Origin: Pseudothauera lacus
Lineage (GTDB): Bacteria > Pseudomonadota > Gammaproteobacteria > Burkholderiales > Rhodocyclaceae
Assembly (NCBI RefSeq): GCF_003034845.1
Contig: NZ_PZKC01000008.1
Location: forward strand, 109,467-173,466
Length of the DNA: 64,000 bases
Reading direction: 5' to 3'
The position numbers and the translations under genes are program-made. Below, one piece after another: positions 48,553 to 56,555 of this stretch; the first letter of the stretch is position 1, and the number at the start of each line of letters is the position of its first letter. The notes under the pieces were generated by a model, which worked only from the letters and a program-made list of their open reading frames with translations, had not been told where the DNA came from and did not search any database.

Positions 48553-49416
48553 TCAGGCCGCTTCGCGGTTGCGCTGCTCGTCGAGCCAGTAGAGCAGGTC
48601 GTCGGTGATGTCGTCGAGTTCGCTGAGGCCGAGGCCCAGGAAGGCCGCTGCCGGTTCGCGCGCCTTGTCCCATTCGGCGTCCTGCACGGTGCGCAGGTGG
48701 GCGCCGACGACGTGGTCGGCGATGGCATTGAGGGCCACCAGGGTGCGCGACTCCTCGGCGATGTCGCTGGGGGTGGTGAGCACGGAGTAATCGTGATGGC
48801 TGAGGATGCCGTGGCAGACCACGTCATTGAGCCCCCATGAGCGCGCCAGGATGAAGCCGATCACCGCATGGTTGGTGTTGAGGGCTTCGTCCTCGATGTC
48901 GGTGAACCAGCGCTCGCCGCTCTGGTTGGCCATGCGCAGCACCTGCTTGTACTCGGGAAAGCGCTGCACCAGGAGCGGAATGCCGCAGTCGTGGAAAAGG
49001 CCGAAGGTGTAGGCGGTATCCGCACGGGTGCCGCCCAGCGTGCGCGCCAGCCAGGCGCCGGCGGCCGCGGCGTAGCGCGAGTTGTCCCAGAAGCGCTCCA
49101 GCGAGGCGTCGCGGGTGCCCACCGCGCTGCGCAGCAGGGCCTCCATGACCAGGTTGGTGAGGGTGCCGAAGCCGAGCATGCGGATGGCGTCGTCCACCGA
49201 AGCGATGCGCCGTCCCGCGCCGACCAGGGGCGAATTCGCCGCGCGCACCACCACCGCGGCAAGGCCGACGTCCTGGCCGATCAGCTCCGCCACGCGCCTG
49301 CCGCTGTTGAGCGGATTGTTGAGCTCCTTCATGACCTCGGTGAGGATCACCGGACAGGAGGGAATCTGCACTCCTTGCAGGGAGGCTTCGAGGCTGGCTT
49401 GGTCGGGGATGCGCAT
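48553..49416 (-). CDS. HDOD-domain protein
   Basis: A 287-residue protein with an HDOD domain, a degenerate HD phosphohydrolase relative used in signalling (about 20-215): CPVILTEVMKELNN, AANSPLVGAGRRIASVDDAIRMLG and TFGLFHDCGIPLL. The catalytic HD pair is not conserved as in true phosphodiesterases. Next to c-di-GMP and NosL genes but separated from both (20 and 60 bp), so its partner is unclear. Confidence 0.85.
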   Translation of the reverse strand: MRIPDQASLEASLQGVQIPSCPVILTEVMKELNNPLNSGRRVAELIGQDVGLAAVVVRAANSPLVGAGRRIASVDDAIRMLGFGTLTNLVMEALLRSAVGTRDASLERFWDNSRYAAAAGAWLARTLGGTRADTAYTFGLFHDCGIPLLVQRFPEYKQVLRMANQSGERWFTDIEDEALNTNHAVIGFILARSWGLNDVVCHGILSHHDYSVLTTPSDIAEESRTLVALNAIADHVVGAHLRTVQDAEWDKAREPAAAFLGLGLSELDDITDDLLYWLDEQRNREAA

Positions 49417-49476
49417 GGGCTGGGCGGATCAGGGCTGGATGCGGAATCGCTAATACCCCGAGAGCTTAACATGCCC

Positions 49477-49974
49477 TCAGTCGAACGCGCCGCGGTCGAG
49501 TTTCACGGCCCAGTCCACATTGATCTCGTCGAAGCGCAGGATGCGGCGCCCGCCGTGGTCGGCCATGAACTCCTCGGCGTCCTCCTTGCTGAGGAAGGGA
49601 ATGAAATCGTGGGCCATCGGACCCAGCACGTCCGAGCCGATCACGTACCAGGCGGTCGTCGCGTCGATGCGCTGCAGGTCGTAGTACTCGGTGACGCCGA
49701 TGGTGCGCACGTTCTCGCGCCGATGCCCGGGGGCGTAGCGGTCGAGCTGGTGGATGAACTTGAACATGTCCTTGGCACCGTCGAAGTGGTGCACGTGGCC
49801 GTCATCGAAGACCACCGTGGCGATCCACTCCGGATACTTGGAGACGACCATGCCGCACACCGGGCAGAGGTCGCGCGGTCCCGGCTTGGGCGTGTCGACG
49901 GGCTGTGCCGCCACCACCCCCGGCCACAGGCCGAGGGTGGTGCACAGCGCCAGGCTGGCAACGAATGCGCGCAT
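49477..49974 (-). CDS. nosL: NosL-family copper-binding protein (Sec-exported)
   Basis: A 165-residue periplasmic protein: Sec signal peptide (cleavage near AAQ, residue 23) and a NosL domain with CPVCGMVVSKYPEW (Cys37, Cys40, Met42), FDDGHVHHFDGAKDMFKF and the C-terminal EDAEEFMADHGGRRILRFDEI. NosL proteins bind Cu(I) and help fill the CuZ site of nitrous oxide reductase. Last gene of an eight-gene operon, one base after a second NosL-like gene. nosZ is not in the window. Confidence 0.88.
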   Translation of the reverse strand: MRAFVASLALCTTLGLWPGVVAAQPVDTPKPGPRDLCPVCGMVVSKYPEWIATVVFDDGHVHHFDGAKDMFKFIHQLDRYAPGHRRENVRTIGVTEYYDLQRIDATTAWYVIGSDVLGPMAHDFIPFLSKEDAEEFMADHGGRRILRFDEINVDWAVKLDRGAFD

Positions 49975-49975
49975 C

Positions 49976-50578
49976 TCAGCCGCGCCCTTCCATCGCACGA
50001 CGGCGCCGTTCGGCGCGGCGGGCACGGATGCGTTCGACGTCCTTGGCCATGTCGAGGTAGGTCGCTTCCAGCGCACCCTGGAAGTTGCTTGGCGTGCCGC
50101 CGTGGGCAGCCTGGATTCTCGCCAGGCCGTCCTGGGTGGCAAAGGAGTGCTTGCTGCGCGCGGTCATCGCGTGCGGCAGGTCGGCGCCGATGAGATAGTG
50201 CAGCGTGTCGACCTCGAGCAGCGGGCGCGGCTCGGCTGCGGCAGCGTAATCCGGCCCCCAGATCGCCTTCGGCGAGCGGTCGATGTTGAGCGACAGGCTG
50301 ATCGCCAGACAGTGGATGGAGCACACGCCGTCGGCCAGGTCGTCGGAGTAGTGCACCAGCATGCGGGTACGATGGTGCTCGCGGCGGTCCATGCCGCAGT
50401 AGGGGCACTTGGGGTACTTGTCCAGTTCGCCGACCAGCGGCTGCGGGTCCGGCGCGGTCTTGGGGATGAACTGGTTGGGAGTGCCGTCGCCCTCGCAGCC
50501 TGCCGCTGCGGCGGGGCTGGCAACGACGGCGGCGGCGCTGCCGAGCAGCGAGAGTTTGAGCAGTTCACGACGATCCAT
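49976..50578 (-). CDS. NosL-like protein with Tat-type signal
   Basis: A 200-residue exported protein. The N-terminus DRRELLKLSLLG resembles a Tat signal, with cleavage near residue 26. The NosL-like domain has CPYCGM (Cys58, Cys61, Met63) and a second pair in GVCSIHCL (Cys86, Cys90), then HSFATQDGLARIQAAHGG. The C-terminus is an Arg-rich helix (RIRARRAERRRR). Two cysteine pairs suggest a soft metal such as Cu(I). Tat export would imply folding or metal loading in the cytosol; this is inference. 45 bp after the TauE/SafE-like gene. Confidence 0.8.
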   Translation of the reverse strand: MDRRELLKLSLLGSAAAVVASPAAAAGCEGDGTPNQFIPKTAPDPQPLVGELDKYPKCPYCGMDRREHHRTRMLVHYSDDLADGVCSIHCLAISLSLNIDRSPKAIWGPDYAAAAEPRPLLEVDTLHYLIGADLPHAMTARSKHSFATQDGLARIQAAHGGTPSNFQGALEATYLDMAKDVERIRARRAERRRRAMEGRG

Positions 50579-50623
50579 GGGGTTTCTCCTTCTTGTGACG
50601 CGTTGAAAAATTCTGCGCCCGGG

Positions 50624-51319
50624 TCACAGCACCAGCCGGGCCATGACCAGGTAGTAGCGGATGCCTTGCCAGAGCGTGGCCGCGCCCATCAGCACGATGG
50701 TCAGTGCGGCGGCCTTCAGCAGCCAGCTGCGCGCGCCGATGCCGAGGCGGCCGAACAGCCACGAGGCGGCGAGCATCGACGGCAGGGTGCCGAAGCCGAA
50801 CGCCAGCATCAGGGCCATGCCATGCACCGGGGTAGGGCTGGCGCTGGCCTGGAAGGCCATCGCCATGGTCAGCGAGCACGGCATCAAGGCATTGATGGCG
50901 CCGCCGATACCGGCTCCGGCGAGCGGACCGTGCCGCCCGGCCTCGCCGAACTGGCGGCGCAACCACGCCACCGGCGCGAAGCTGAGGCGGTTGCGGAACG
51001 GGAGGCGGCCGATGAGGTCGAGCCCGAGCCCGATGATGATGATGCCGGCGACGATCTGCAGGGCGCCCTGGGCAAGGCCGAAGCGGCCGCTGGAGATCAG
51101 TACCGCGCCGAGCAGGGCGGCGAGAAAGCCGATCACCGCGTACACCGCGATGCGCGCGAAGTGGTAGATCAGGTAGGGCGCGGCGCCGCGAGCCTGCAGG
51201 CGCATGAAAAAGGCCGACACCAGGCCGCCACACATGCCCAGGCAGTGGGCGCTGCCGAGCAGGCCGGCGGCGACGGCGCCGACGTAGATTGCCGGGGCGT
51301 GGCCCGCGAGCGCGCTCAT
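50624..51319 (-). CDS. TauE/SafE-like (UreH/DsbD-type) membrane protein
   Basis: A 231-residue inner-membrane protein with about six helices. The signature GLLGSAHCLGMCGGLVSAF in the first helix and INALMPCSLTMAMAF in the second half form the paired Cys/Pro-Cys motifs of the UreH/SafE branch, used in metal or thiol transport and cytochrome oxidase assembly. It overlaps the TlpA gene by 4 bp. Its cysteines and the thioredoxin neighbour suggest electron transfer across the membrane or copper transport. Confidence 0.82.
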   Translation of the reverse strand: MSALAGHAPAIYVGAVAAGLLGSAHCLGMCGGLVSAFFMRLQARGAAPYLIYHFARIAVYAVIGFLAALLGAVLISSGRFGLAQGALQIVAGIIIIGLGLDLIGRLPFRNRLSFAPVAWLRRQFGEAGRHGPLAGAGIGGAINALMPCSLTMAMAFQASASPTPVHGMALMLAFGFGTLPSMLAASWLFGRLGIGARSWLLKAAALTIVLMGAATLWQGIRYYLVMARLVL

Positions 51320-51822
51320 CGGCGGGCCTCCAGCAACTTGTCGAGCTGCGCGCGGAATACCTCCGGGGTGGTTTCGCCAAGCAGCTTGCTGCGCACCACG
51401 CCCTCGCCGTCGATGAAGAAGGTCGTCGGCAGTCCGATGACGCCATAGCTGCGGGCGATGGCCGAACCCTCGTCGAGCAGCACCGGGTAGCTGATCTCGA
51501 GCTTGCGCACGAAGGCCTCGACGGTGGCTGGCGACTGTCCGGCGTTGATTGCGAGGAATTCCACTCCGTGTTCGCGCAGGGCCTGGTAGACCGGTTCCAT
51601 GTCGCGCATCTCGGGTTCGCAGAAGCGGCACCAGTCGGCCCAGAAACGCAACACCACGATGCGTCCGGCGGTGTCGGCGGGGAAGCGCAGCGCCTCGCCG
51701 TCGAGCACAGGCGTCTCAAAGGCCGGCGCCTGCGCACCGATGTTGATGTTGTCGGGTTCGCCGCCGCAGGCGGTGACGATCAACGCGAGGGCGAGCACGC
51801 GGCAGGCACGCAGCAGCGACAT
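51316..51822 (-). CDS. TlpA/ResA-like thioredoxin lipoprotein
   Basis: A 168-residue lipoprotein: lipobox VTAC (Cys19), then a thioredoxin fold (about 28-168) with active site WCRFC (Cys65, Cys68), FLAINAGQSPATVEAF and the cis-proline motif GLPTTFFIDGEG. TlpA-type proteins reduce periplasmic disulfides, e.g. in copper chaperones and Cu sites. It shares one base with the stop of the upstream membrane gene and overlaps the downstream one, so it is tightly coupled. Confidence 0.9.
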   Translation of the reverse strand: MSLLRACRVLALALIVTACGGEPDNINIGAQAPAFETPVLDGEALRFPADTAGRIVVLRFWADWCRFCEPEMRDMEPVYQALREHGVEFLAINAGQSPATVEAFVRKLEISYPVLLDEGSAIARSYGVIGLPTTFFIDGEGVVRSKLLGETTPEVFRAQLDKLLEARR

Positions 51823-52826
51823 CAGGACTCCAGCAGGATGAGGTTGGACGACTGGATCATCAGGGTCGCCAGCGCGAGGAAAAGCGCGAAGCCGGCCGCC
51901 GCCCAGCCCGCAAGACGGGCGCACAGGGCGGGCATCACGGTGCGCAGCCCCGGTCGGGCGGAAAAGGGCGCGAGCACGCCGACGCCCAGGCCGCATGCGC
52001 TGGCGGCAAACAGCGGCAGATACAGGGCGTAGCCGTAATAGCCGTGCTCGGCCTGCAGGATGCAGAACGGGCAGTGATGGTGAGGGTGTTCGTAGATGTA
52101 CAGGGAGACGAAGGCGATGATGCCGACGATGGCGGCCACGAAGGCCAGTGCGCTGCTCGCCCCGGCCAGCCACGCGCCGCGCCGGCGCAGGCGGTAGTGC
52201 AGGTTGGCTGCGCAGGCGAGCAGCACGCTGAAGTAGAAGGCGAGCATGGCCGGCCGTGGGGGCAGGGCGGCGAGCGTGCCGCTGACGCTGGGCGAGTCGG
52301 CCGAAAACAGGCTGCCGCAGCACGAGGTGATCACGTCGGCGCGCAGATTGCCGAAATACAGCCCCTGCAGGGCGAGCACCGTGCCGGTGAGCGGCAGCAG
52401 GACCACCAGCAGCGCGGCGAACTTGAGGCGGACCAGCGGATAGTCGCGTGCCTGGCGGTCGGCGTGATCGAGCAGCAGCCACGACGAGGCGGCGAAGAAC
52501 AATGCGATCTGCGCCAGCAGCGCCGGAAACCCCCAGGCGTTGGCCTGCAGTGTGCCGACCGCGCACATCGCGCCGACGAACTGCACCGCCATGCGGTCGG
52601 CGTTGTAGACGAAGAGCAGCAGCGCCGCGATCTGGCTGACCAGCACGAAGCGCACCAGCACCGACATCAGGTAGGTGCGACGTTCGAGCGCCAGCTGGAG
52701 GCGGCTGCCACTTTGCGGCTGCCAGTGGCGCACCAGCTGCCAGCTCGCCGGCGAGCTCAGCGCCAGGGCGGCGAAGCCCAGGGCGGCGCAAAGCAGCAGG
52801 GCGATGATGGCGGGCTGGAGGATCAT
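51822..52826 (-). CDS. Multi-pass membrane protein with HHHCPFC motif
   Basis: A 334-residue protein with about eight hydrophobic segments that I cannot assign to a named family. Two soluble-facing motifs stand out: SCCGS at 168-172, after YFGNLRADVIT, and HPHHHCPFCILQ at about 247-258, following a helix. Histidines plus CxxC suggest metal or heme binding, or thiol exchange with the adjacent TlpA. It lies between the ABC ATPase (13 bp away) and the TlpA gene (1-bp overlap). Confidence 0.75.
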   Translation of the reverse strand: MILQPAIIALLLCAALGFAALALSSPASWQLVRHWQPQSGSRLQLALERRTYLMSVLVRFVLVSQIAALLLFVYNADRMAVQFVGAMCAVGTLQANAWGFPALLAQIALFFAASSWLLLDHADRQARDYPLVRLKFAALLVVLLPLTGTVLALQGLYFGNLRADVITSCCGSLFSADSPSVSGTLAALPPRPAMLAFYFSVLLACAANLHYRLRRRGAWLAGASSALAFVAAIVGIIAFVSLYIYEHPHHHCPFCILQAEHGYYGYALYLPLFAASACGLGVGVLAPFSARPGLRTVMPALCARLAGWAAAGFALFLALATLMIQSSNLILLES

Positions 52827-52839
52827 CGGCCGTGTTCCG

Positions 52840-53529
52840 TCATTGCGCGTCGACCACGCGCCCGTCGCGCAGGGTGACGATGCGGTGCATCAGGCCGGAG
52901 TCGAGCACGAGCGGGTCATGGCTGGTGAGCACGATGGTCTTGCCGTCGGCGTGGAGCTCGGCCATCAGTTGCAGGAATTCCTCGGCCAGGCGGGTGTCGA
53001 GGTTGGCCGTGGGCTCGTCGGCAATGAGGATGTCGGGGTCGTTGATCAGCGCGCGGGCGATCGCCACGCGCTGCTGCTCGCCTCCGGACAGCCACTCCAC
53101 CGGCGCGTCGGCGCGGTGGGCAAGGCGGAAGCGCTCGAGCAGGGCCTGTGCGCGCGCGCTCAGCACCGCGTGGGGCTGGCCGAGCGGAAAGGCCGGCAGC
53201 ATCACGTTGTCGCGTGCGCTGAGGCCGCGGATGAGGTTGAACTGCTGGAAGACGAAACCGAAGCGCTGGCGGCGCAGTTCGGTGAGGAAGCGCTCGGGCA
53301 GGGCGGAGACGTCTTCGTCGCCGATGCGCACCCGCCCGCTGGTGGGGCGTGCCAGGCAGCCGAGCAGGGTGAGCAGGGTGGTCTTGCCCGAGCCACTGGG
53401 GCCGCGCAGGGCGCTGATGCGCCCATGCTCCAGTGCCAGGCTGATGCCGTCGATGGCGGTGAAGGCGTTGGGCTGGCCGTCGTTGTAGGTCTTGCAGACC
53501 TCGCGCAGCTCGATCAGGGGTTGGCTCAT
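52840..53529 (-). CDS. ABC transporter ATP-binding protein (MacB/LolD type)
   Basis: A 229-residue ATPase with Walker A GPSGSGKTT (about 43-51), Q-loop FVFQQFNLI, signature WLSGGEQQRVAIARAL, Walker B ILIADEPTANLD and switch LTSHD. This branch (LolD, MacB, FtsE) partners with FtsX-type permeases, and one is encoded just upstream with a 4-bp overlap. Confidence 0.93.
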   Translation of the reverse strand: MSQPLIELREVCKTYNDGQPNAFTAIDGISLALEHGRISALRGPSGSGKTTLLTLLGCLARPTSGRVRIGDEDVSALPERFLTELRRQRFGFVFQQFNLIRGLSARDNVMLPAFPLGQPHAVLSARAQALLERFRLAHRADAPVEWLSGGEQQRVAIARALINDPDILIADEPTANLDTRLAEEFLQLMAELHADGKTIVLTSHDPLVLDSGLMHRIVTLRDGRVVDAQ

Positions 53530-54659
53530 GATCGCATCACCGCGTCCGGGTCGGTGGTGGCGGCCCGCCAGCACGGCACCAGCACCGCGACGGTGTAGGG
53601 CAGCACGGTGAGCAGGGCGAGGGTGAGTACCTGCAGGGGGTCGATCTCGGGCGGCAGCGCAAAGCGCGGGTAAAGCACGGCCCAGCCCTGCAGCACGGGG
53701 CGGAAGAGGGCGCCGTGGAGGTGAAACACGTGCACATGGGCGAGCACGTAGCCACTCAGAAAGGCGGTCCCGGAGAGCAGCGCGCCCTCCCAGAACTTCA
53801 TCCGCAGCACGTCGCCGGTCTCCCAGCCGATGGCCTTCAGGATGCCGATTTCGCGCCGTTCTTCGGCCGCCAGGCCGGAGGCCTTGTCCCAGGCCAGCAG
53901 GGCGAAGGCGAGCAGCGCGCCGCTGAGGATGGCCAGCACGATGCCCTGGCGCCAGTCGAACAGCGCGGCATAGGTGCGCAGCACTTCGTCGCGCAGGATC
54001 AGGCGCGCATCCGGCAGGGCCTCGGACAGACGCGTGGCAACGTTGCGGACCTCGCGCGGATTGCGCACGGCGATGGCGATGTCGGTGTACTGGCCTTCGG
54101 GGTAATTGAAAAAGCCGCGGAAGTCGTCCTCGCCGAGCAGGACCAGGTCGGCGCTCATCAGCTCGCTGTGCGCGTCGAGAATACCGGCCACGGTAAAGGT
54201 GTGTACCGCGCCGTCGTAGGCCCGCCAGGCAATCAGGTTGCCCGGGGCGACCCCGCGCGCGCGCGCCATCGCCGGGCCGATGAGAATGTGGCCGGGCGGC
54301 GGTGCGTCGGCGGTGGCCATGAAGGTGTAGTTGGCCTGTACCACCGGGTCGTAGAAGTAGCCCCACAGCCGCGGCGTCATCTCGCGCACCCCGCGCTGGC
54401 GCGGGATGCGTTCGAGGTAGTCGGCGGGGATCAGCGCGTGGCGCCCGGCCACCAGATGCTGGAGGACGACCTCGGGGCTGTGGGCGAGCACCCGTGCGGC
54501 CTCCTGACGCAGCGCATGGGTGAACAGCATCACCGAGGCGAGCACGAACACCACGGCCGTGTAGGTCAGCAGCAGCCCCAGGCTGCGCGCGCGACGGCGG
54601 CCGAGCGCGGCCACCGTGTATTCAATCAGCAGTCGCTGACGGTTGAGCCAGGTGCGCAT
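53526..54659 (-). CDS. FtsX-type ABC transporter permease
   Basis: A 377-residue protein with the MacB/FtsX layout: one N-terminal helix (about 25-47), a large periplasmic domain (about 50-240; LVAGRHALIPADYLERIPRQRG), then three C-terminal helices (about 243-265, 297-320, 345-370) with the ERREIGILKAIGWETGDVL coupling segment. These are mechanotransmission transporters, often acting on lipoproteins or periplasmic partners rather than importing solutes. Its start overlaps the small upstream gene by 38 bp. Confidence 0.9.
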   Translation of the reverse strand: MRTWLNRQRLLIEYTVAALGRRRARSLGLLLTYTAVVFVLASVMLFTHALRQEAARVLAHSPEVVLQHLVAGRHALIPADYLERIPRQRGVREMTPRLWGYFYDPVVQANYTFMATADAPPPGHILIGPAMARARGVAPGNLIAWRAYDGAVHTFTVAGILDAHSELMSADLVLLGEDDFRGFFNYPEGQYTDIAIAVRNPREVRNVATRLSEALPDARLILRDEVLRTYAALFDWRQGIVLAILSGALLAFALLAWDKASGLAAEERREIGILKAIGWETGDVLRMKFWEGALLSGTAFLSGYVLAHVHVFHLHGALFRPVLQGWAVLYPRFALPPEIDPLQVLTLALLTVLPYTVAVLVPCWRAATTDPDAVMRS

Positions 54660-54975
54660 GTCGCGGAGGCGGCAGCAGCGAGCCGCCAGGGAAGAGGTCG
54701 AAGGCCAGGGGGTGATCCTGGAAGTGCGCGTGCAGGTCGGCCTGCGAGGGGTGGCGCAGGTAGCGCGCCTCGGTCATCAGGACCGGGTCGGTGAGGCCCA
54801 GGCGGGCGGTCAGGGCGATGCTGGCCTGGGTGTGCGGGGCGCGCTCCGCGCGCAGGCGCGCGGCGTCGACGAAGGTCGCCGCGAAGGCGGCGATGAGGGC
54901 GGCGAAGACGCCCAGTACGTAGGTGGACGCCGGGCGTGGGCGGGAGGGGAGGGGCCGGAATGGTGCGGGGCGCAT
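54622..54975 (-). CDS. Small membrane-anchored protein, first gene of the NosL-ABC operon
   Basis: A 117-residue protein with a proline-rich cytosolic start, one helix (about 20-38), and a periplasmic part containing LMTEARYLRHPSQADLHAHFQDHPLAFDLFPGG split by normal loops. Not recognised. It overlaps the permease start by 38 bp, which supports coupled translation. The frame is credible because it sits behind a promoter and FNR-like site and has a clear membrane segment. Confidence 0.6.
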   Translation of the reverse strand: MRPAPFRPLPSRPRPASTYVLGVFAALIAAFAATFVDAARLRAERAPHTQASIALTARLGLTDPVLMTEARYLRHPSQADLHAHFQDHPLAFDLFPGGSLLPPPRHAHLAQPSATAD

Positions 54976-54982
54976 GCCCCCG

Positions 54983-55012
54983 AATCTAGCGGCGTAGCGA
55001 ACGAATGCTCAA
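54983..55012 (-). promoter_or_regulatory. Candidate promoter of the NosL-ABC operon
   Basis: Reverse strand TTGAGC (55012-55007), 18 bp, TAGATT (54988-54983), leading to a transcript start close to the ATG at 54975. Each box matches four of six consensus positions. Confidence 0.35.
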
Positions 55013-55017
55013 TGTCA

Positions 55018-55031
55018 TTGATATTCGTCAA
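55018..55031. promoter_or_regulatory. FNR/Dnr-type binding site
   Basis: TTGATATTCGTCAA: nine of ten defined positions of TTGAT-N4-ATCAA; read on the operon strand, TTGAC-GAAT-ATCAA. Centre about 49 bp before the first gene of the NosL operon. It suggests anaerobic or nitric-oxide-linked control, consistent with NosL. Spacing to the candidate -10 is not textbook (-41.5). Confidence 0.5.
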
Positions 55032-55039
55032 TTTCCGCA

Positions 55040-55083
55040 CCGGATCGCACGATCCGGACGCCCCCGCCATGGCCGGCGGGGGC
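55040..55083 (-). terminator. Tandem hairpins after the phosphomannomutase gene
   Basis: Two perfect stems, GCCCCCGCC/GGCGGGGGC (55060-55083) and CCGGATCG/CGATCCGG (55040-55057), start 11 bp after the pgm stop. No U-run; probably insulate the NosL promoter from readthrough. Confidence 0.45.
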
Positions 55084-55094
55084 GGCTGCCGCAT

Positions 55095-56486
55095 TTACGC
55101 GAAGGGCAGCTCCACGCCCGGCCAGACGCCTTCGATGGCGCGGCGGAAGTCGGCCTGGATGCGTGCCAGCGCGCTGGCGTCGTCGGCCTCGAAGCGCAGC
55201 ACCACCACCGGAGTGGTGTTGGAGGGGCGGGCGAGGCCGAAGCCGTCGGCGTATTCGACGCGCACGCCGTCGATGGTGATGAGCTCCTGCGCGCCGTCGA
55301 AGCGGGCCTGTTCGCGCAGGCGGCGGACCAGCTCGAAGGGTTCGCCCTCGTTCATGCGGATGTTGAGCTCGGGGGTGCTGACGGCGTCCGGGAGGGCCTT
55401 CAGTACCGCGCTGGGGTCGGTATGGCGGGAGAGGATCTCCAGCAGGCGGGCGCCGGTGTACAGACCGTCGTCAAAGCCGAACCAGCGTTCCTTGAAGAAC
55501 ATGTGGCCGCTCATCTCGCCGGCCAGCGGAGCGCCGGTTTCCTTGAGCTTGGCCTTTACCAGCGCATGGCCGGTGTTCCACATCAGCGGCTTGCCACCGT
55601 GCTGGCGGATCCAGCCGGCAAGATTGCGGGTGCACTTGACGTCGTAGATGATCTCGCCGCCGGGCACGCGGCTCAGCACATCGGCGGCGAACAGCATCAG
55701 CTGGCGGTCAGGGTAGATGATCTCGCCGTCCTTGGTGACCACGCCGAGGCGGTCGCCGTCGCCGTCGAAGGCCAGGCCCAGCTCGGCATCGGTCTCGCGC
55801 AGCGCGCGGATGACGTCCTGGAGGTTCTCCGGGCGCGAGGGGTCGGGGTGGTGGTTGGGAAAGTTGCCATCGACCTCGCAGAACAGTTCGACGAGCTCGC
55901 AGCCGAGGGCGCGGAACAGTTGCGGGGCGATGCCGCCGGCAACGCCGTTGCCGCAGTCGATGACGATCTTCATCGGCCGTGCGAGCTTGACGTCGCCGCA
56001 CACGCGATCGAGGTAGGCGGCGCCGACGTCGGCCTGGCGCAGGCTGCCGGCGCCGTGGCAGAGGTCGCCGCTGGCGATGCGCTGGCGCAGGGCCTGGATC
56101 TGCTCGCCGTACAGGGTGTGGCCGCCGAGCACCATCTTGAGGCCGTTGTAGTCCGGCGGGTTGTGGCTGCCGGTGACGCTGACGCAGGAGGCCGTGCCCA
56201 GCTCGAAGGCGGCGAAGTAGGTCAGCGGCGTCGGCACGCAGCCGATATCCACCACGTCGACGCCGGCGGCACGGATGCCGTCGGCGAGGGCACCGGCCAG
56301 CGCCGGGCCGGAGAGGCGGCCGTCGCGGCCGATGGCGATTTCGCGCTGCCCGCGCGCGACCGCCTCGCTGCCGAGGGCGTGGCCGATGGCGCGTACGGCG
56401 TCCACGGTCAGCGTGCGGTCGACGATGCCGCGGATGTCGTAGGCCTTGAAGATCTCGGAAGCGGGGAGCGGGTAGCTGGCAGTCAT
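55095..56486 (-). CDS. algC: Phosphomannomutase/phosphoglucomutase (AlgC type)
   Basis: A 463-residue alpha-D-phosphohexomutase interconverting 1- and 6-phosphates of mannose or glucose for exopolysaccharide and LPS precursors. Starts with FKAYDIRGIVDRTLT; catalytic phosphoserine in VTGSHNPPDYNGLK; metal loop FDGDGDRLG; sugar loop GEMSGHMFFKERWFGFDDG; phosphate loop RPSNTTPVVVLRFEAD. Its product could feed the surface polysaccharide linked to PEP-CTERM proteins; that link is inference. Confidence 0.94.
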   Translation of the reverse strand: MTASYPLPASEIFKAYDIRGIVDRTLTVDAVRAIGHALGSEAVARGQREIAIGRDGRLSGPALAGALADGIRAAGVDVVDIGCVPTPLTYFAAFELGTASCVSVTGSHNPPDYNGLKMVLGGHTLYGEQIQALRQRIASGDLCHGAGSLRQADVGAAYLDRVCGDVKLARPMKIVIDCGNGVAGGIAPQLFRALGCELVELFCEVDGNFPNHHPDPSRPENLQDVIRALRETDAELGLAFDGDGDRLGVVTKDGEIIYPDRQLMLFAADVLSRVPGGEIIYDVKCTRNLAGWIRQHGGKPLMWNTGHALVKAKLKETGAPLAGEMSGHMFFKERWFGFDDGLYTGARLLEILSRHTDPSAVLKALPDAVSTPELNIRMNEGEPFELVRRLREQARFDGAQELITIDGVRVEYADGFGLARPSNTTPVVVLRFEADDASALARIQADFRRAIEGVWPGVELPFA

Positions 56487-56555
56487 GGCGGTGTCGGGGG
56501 TCAGGGAAGCAAAGGGGGGATTATCACAGAGCAGCGCCGCCGGCCAAAGACCGTT

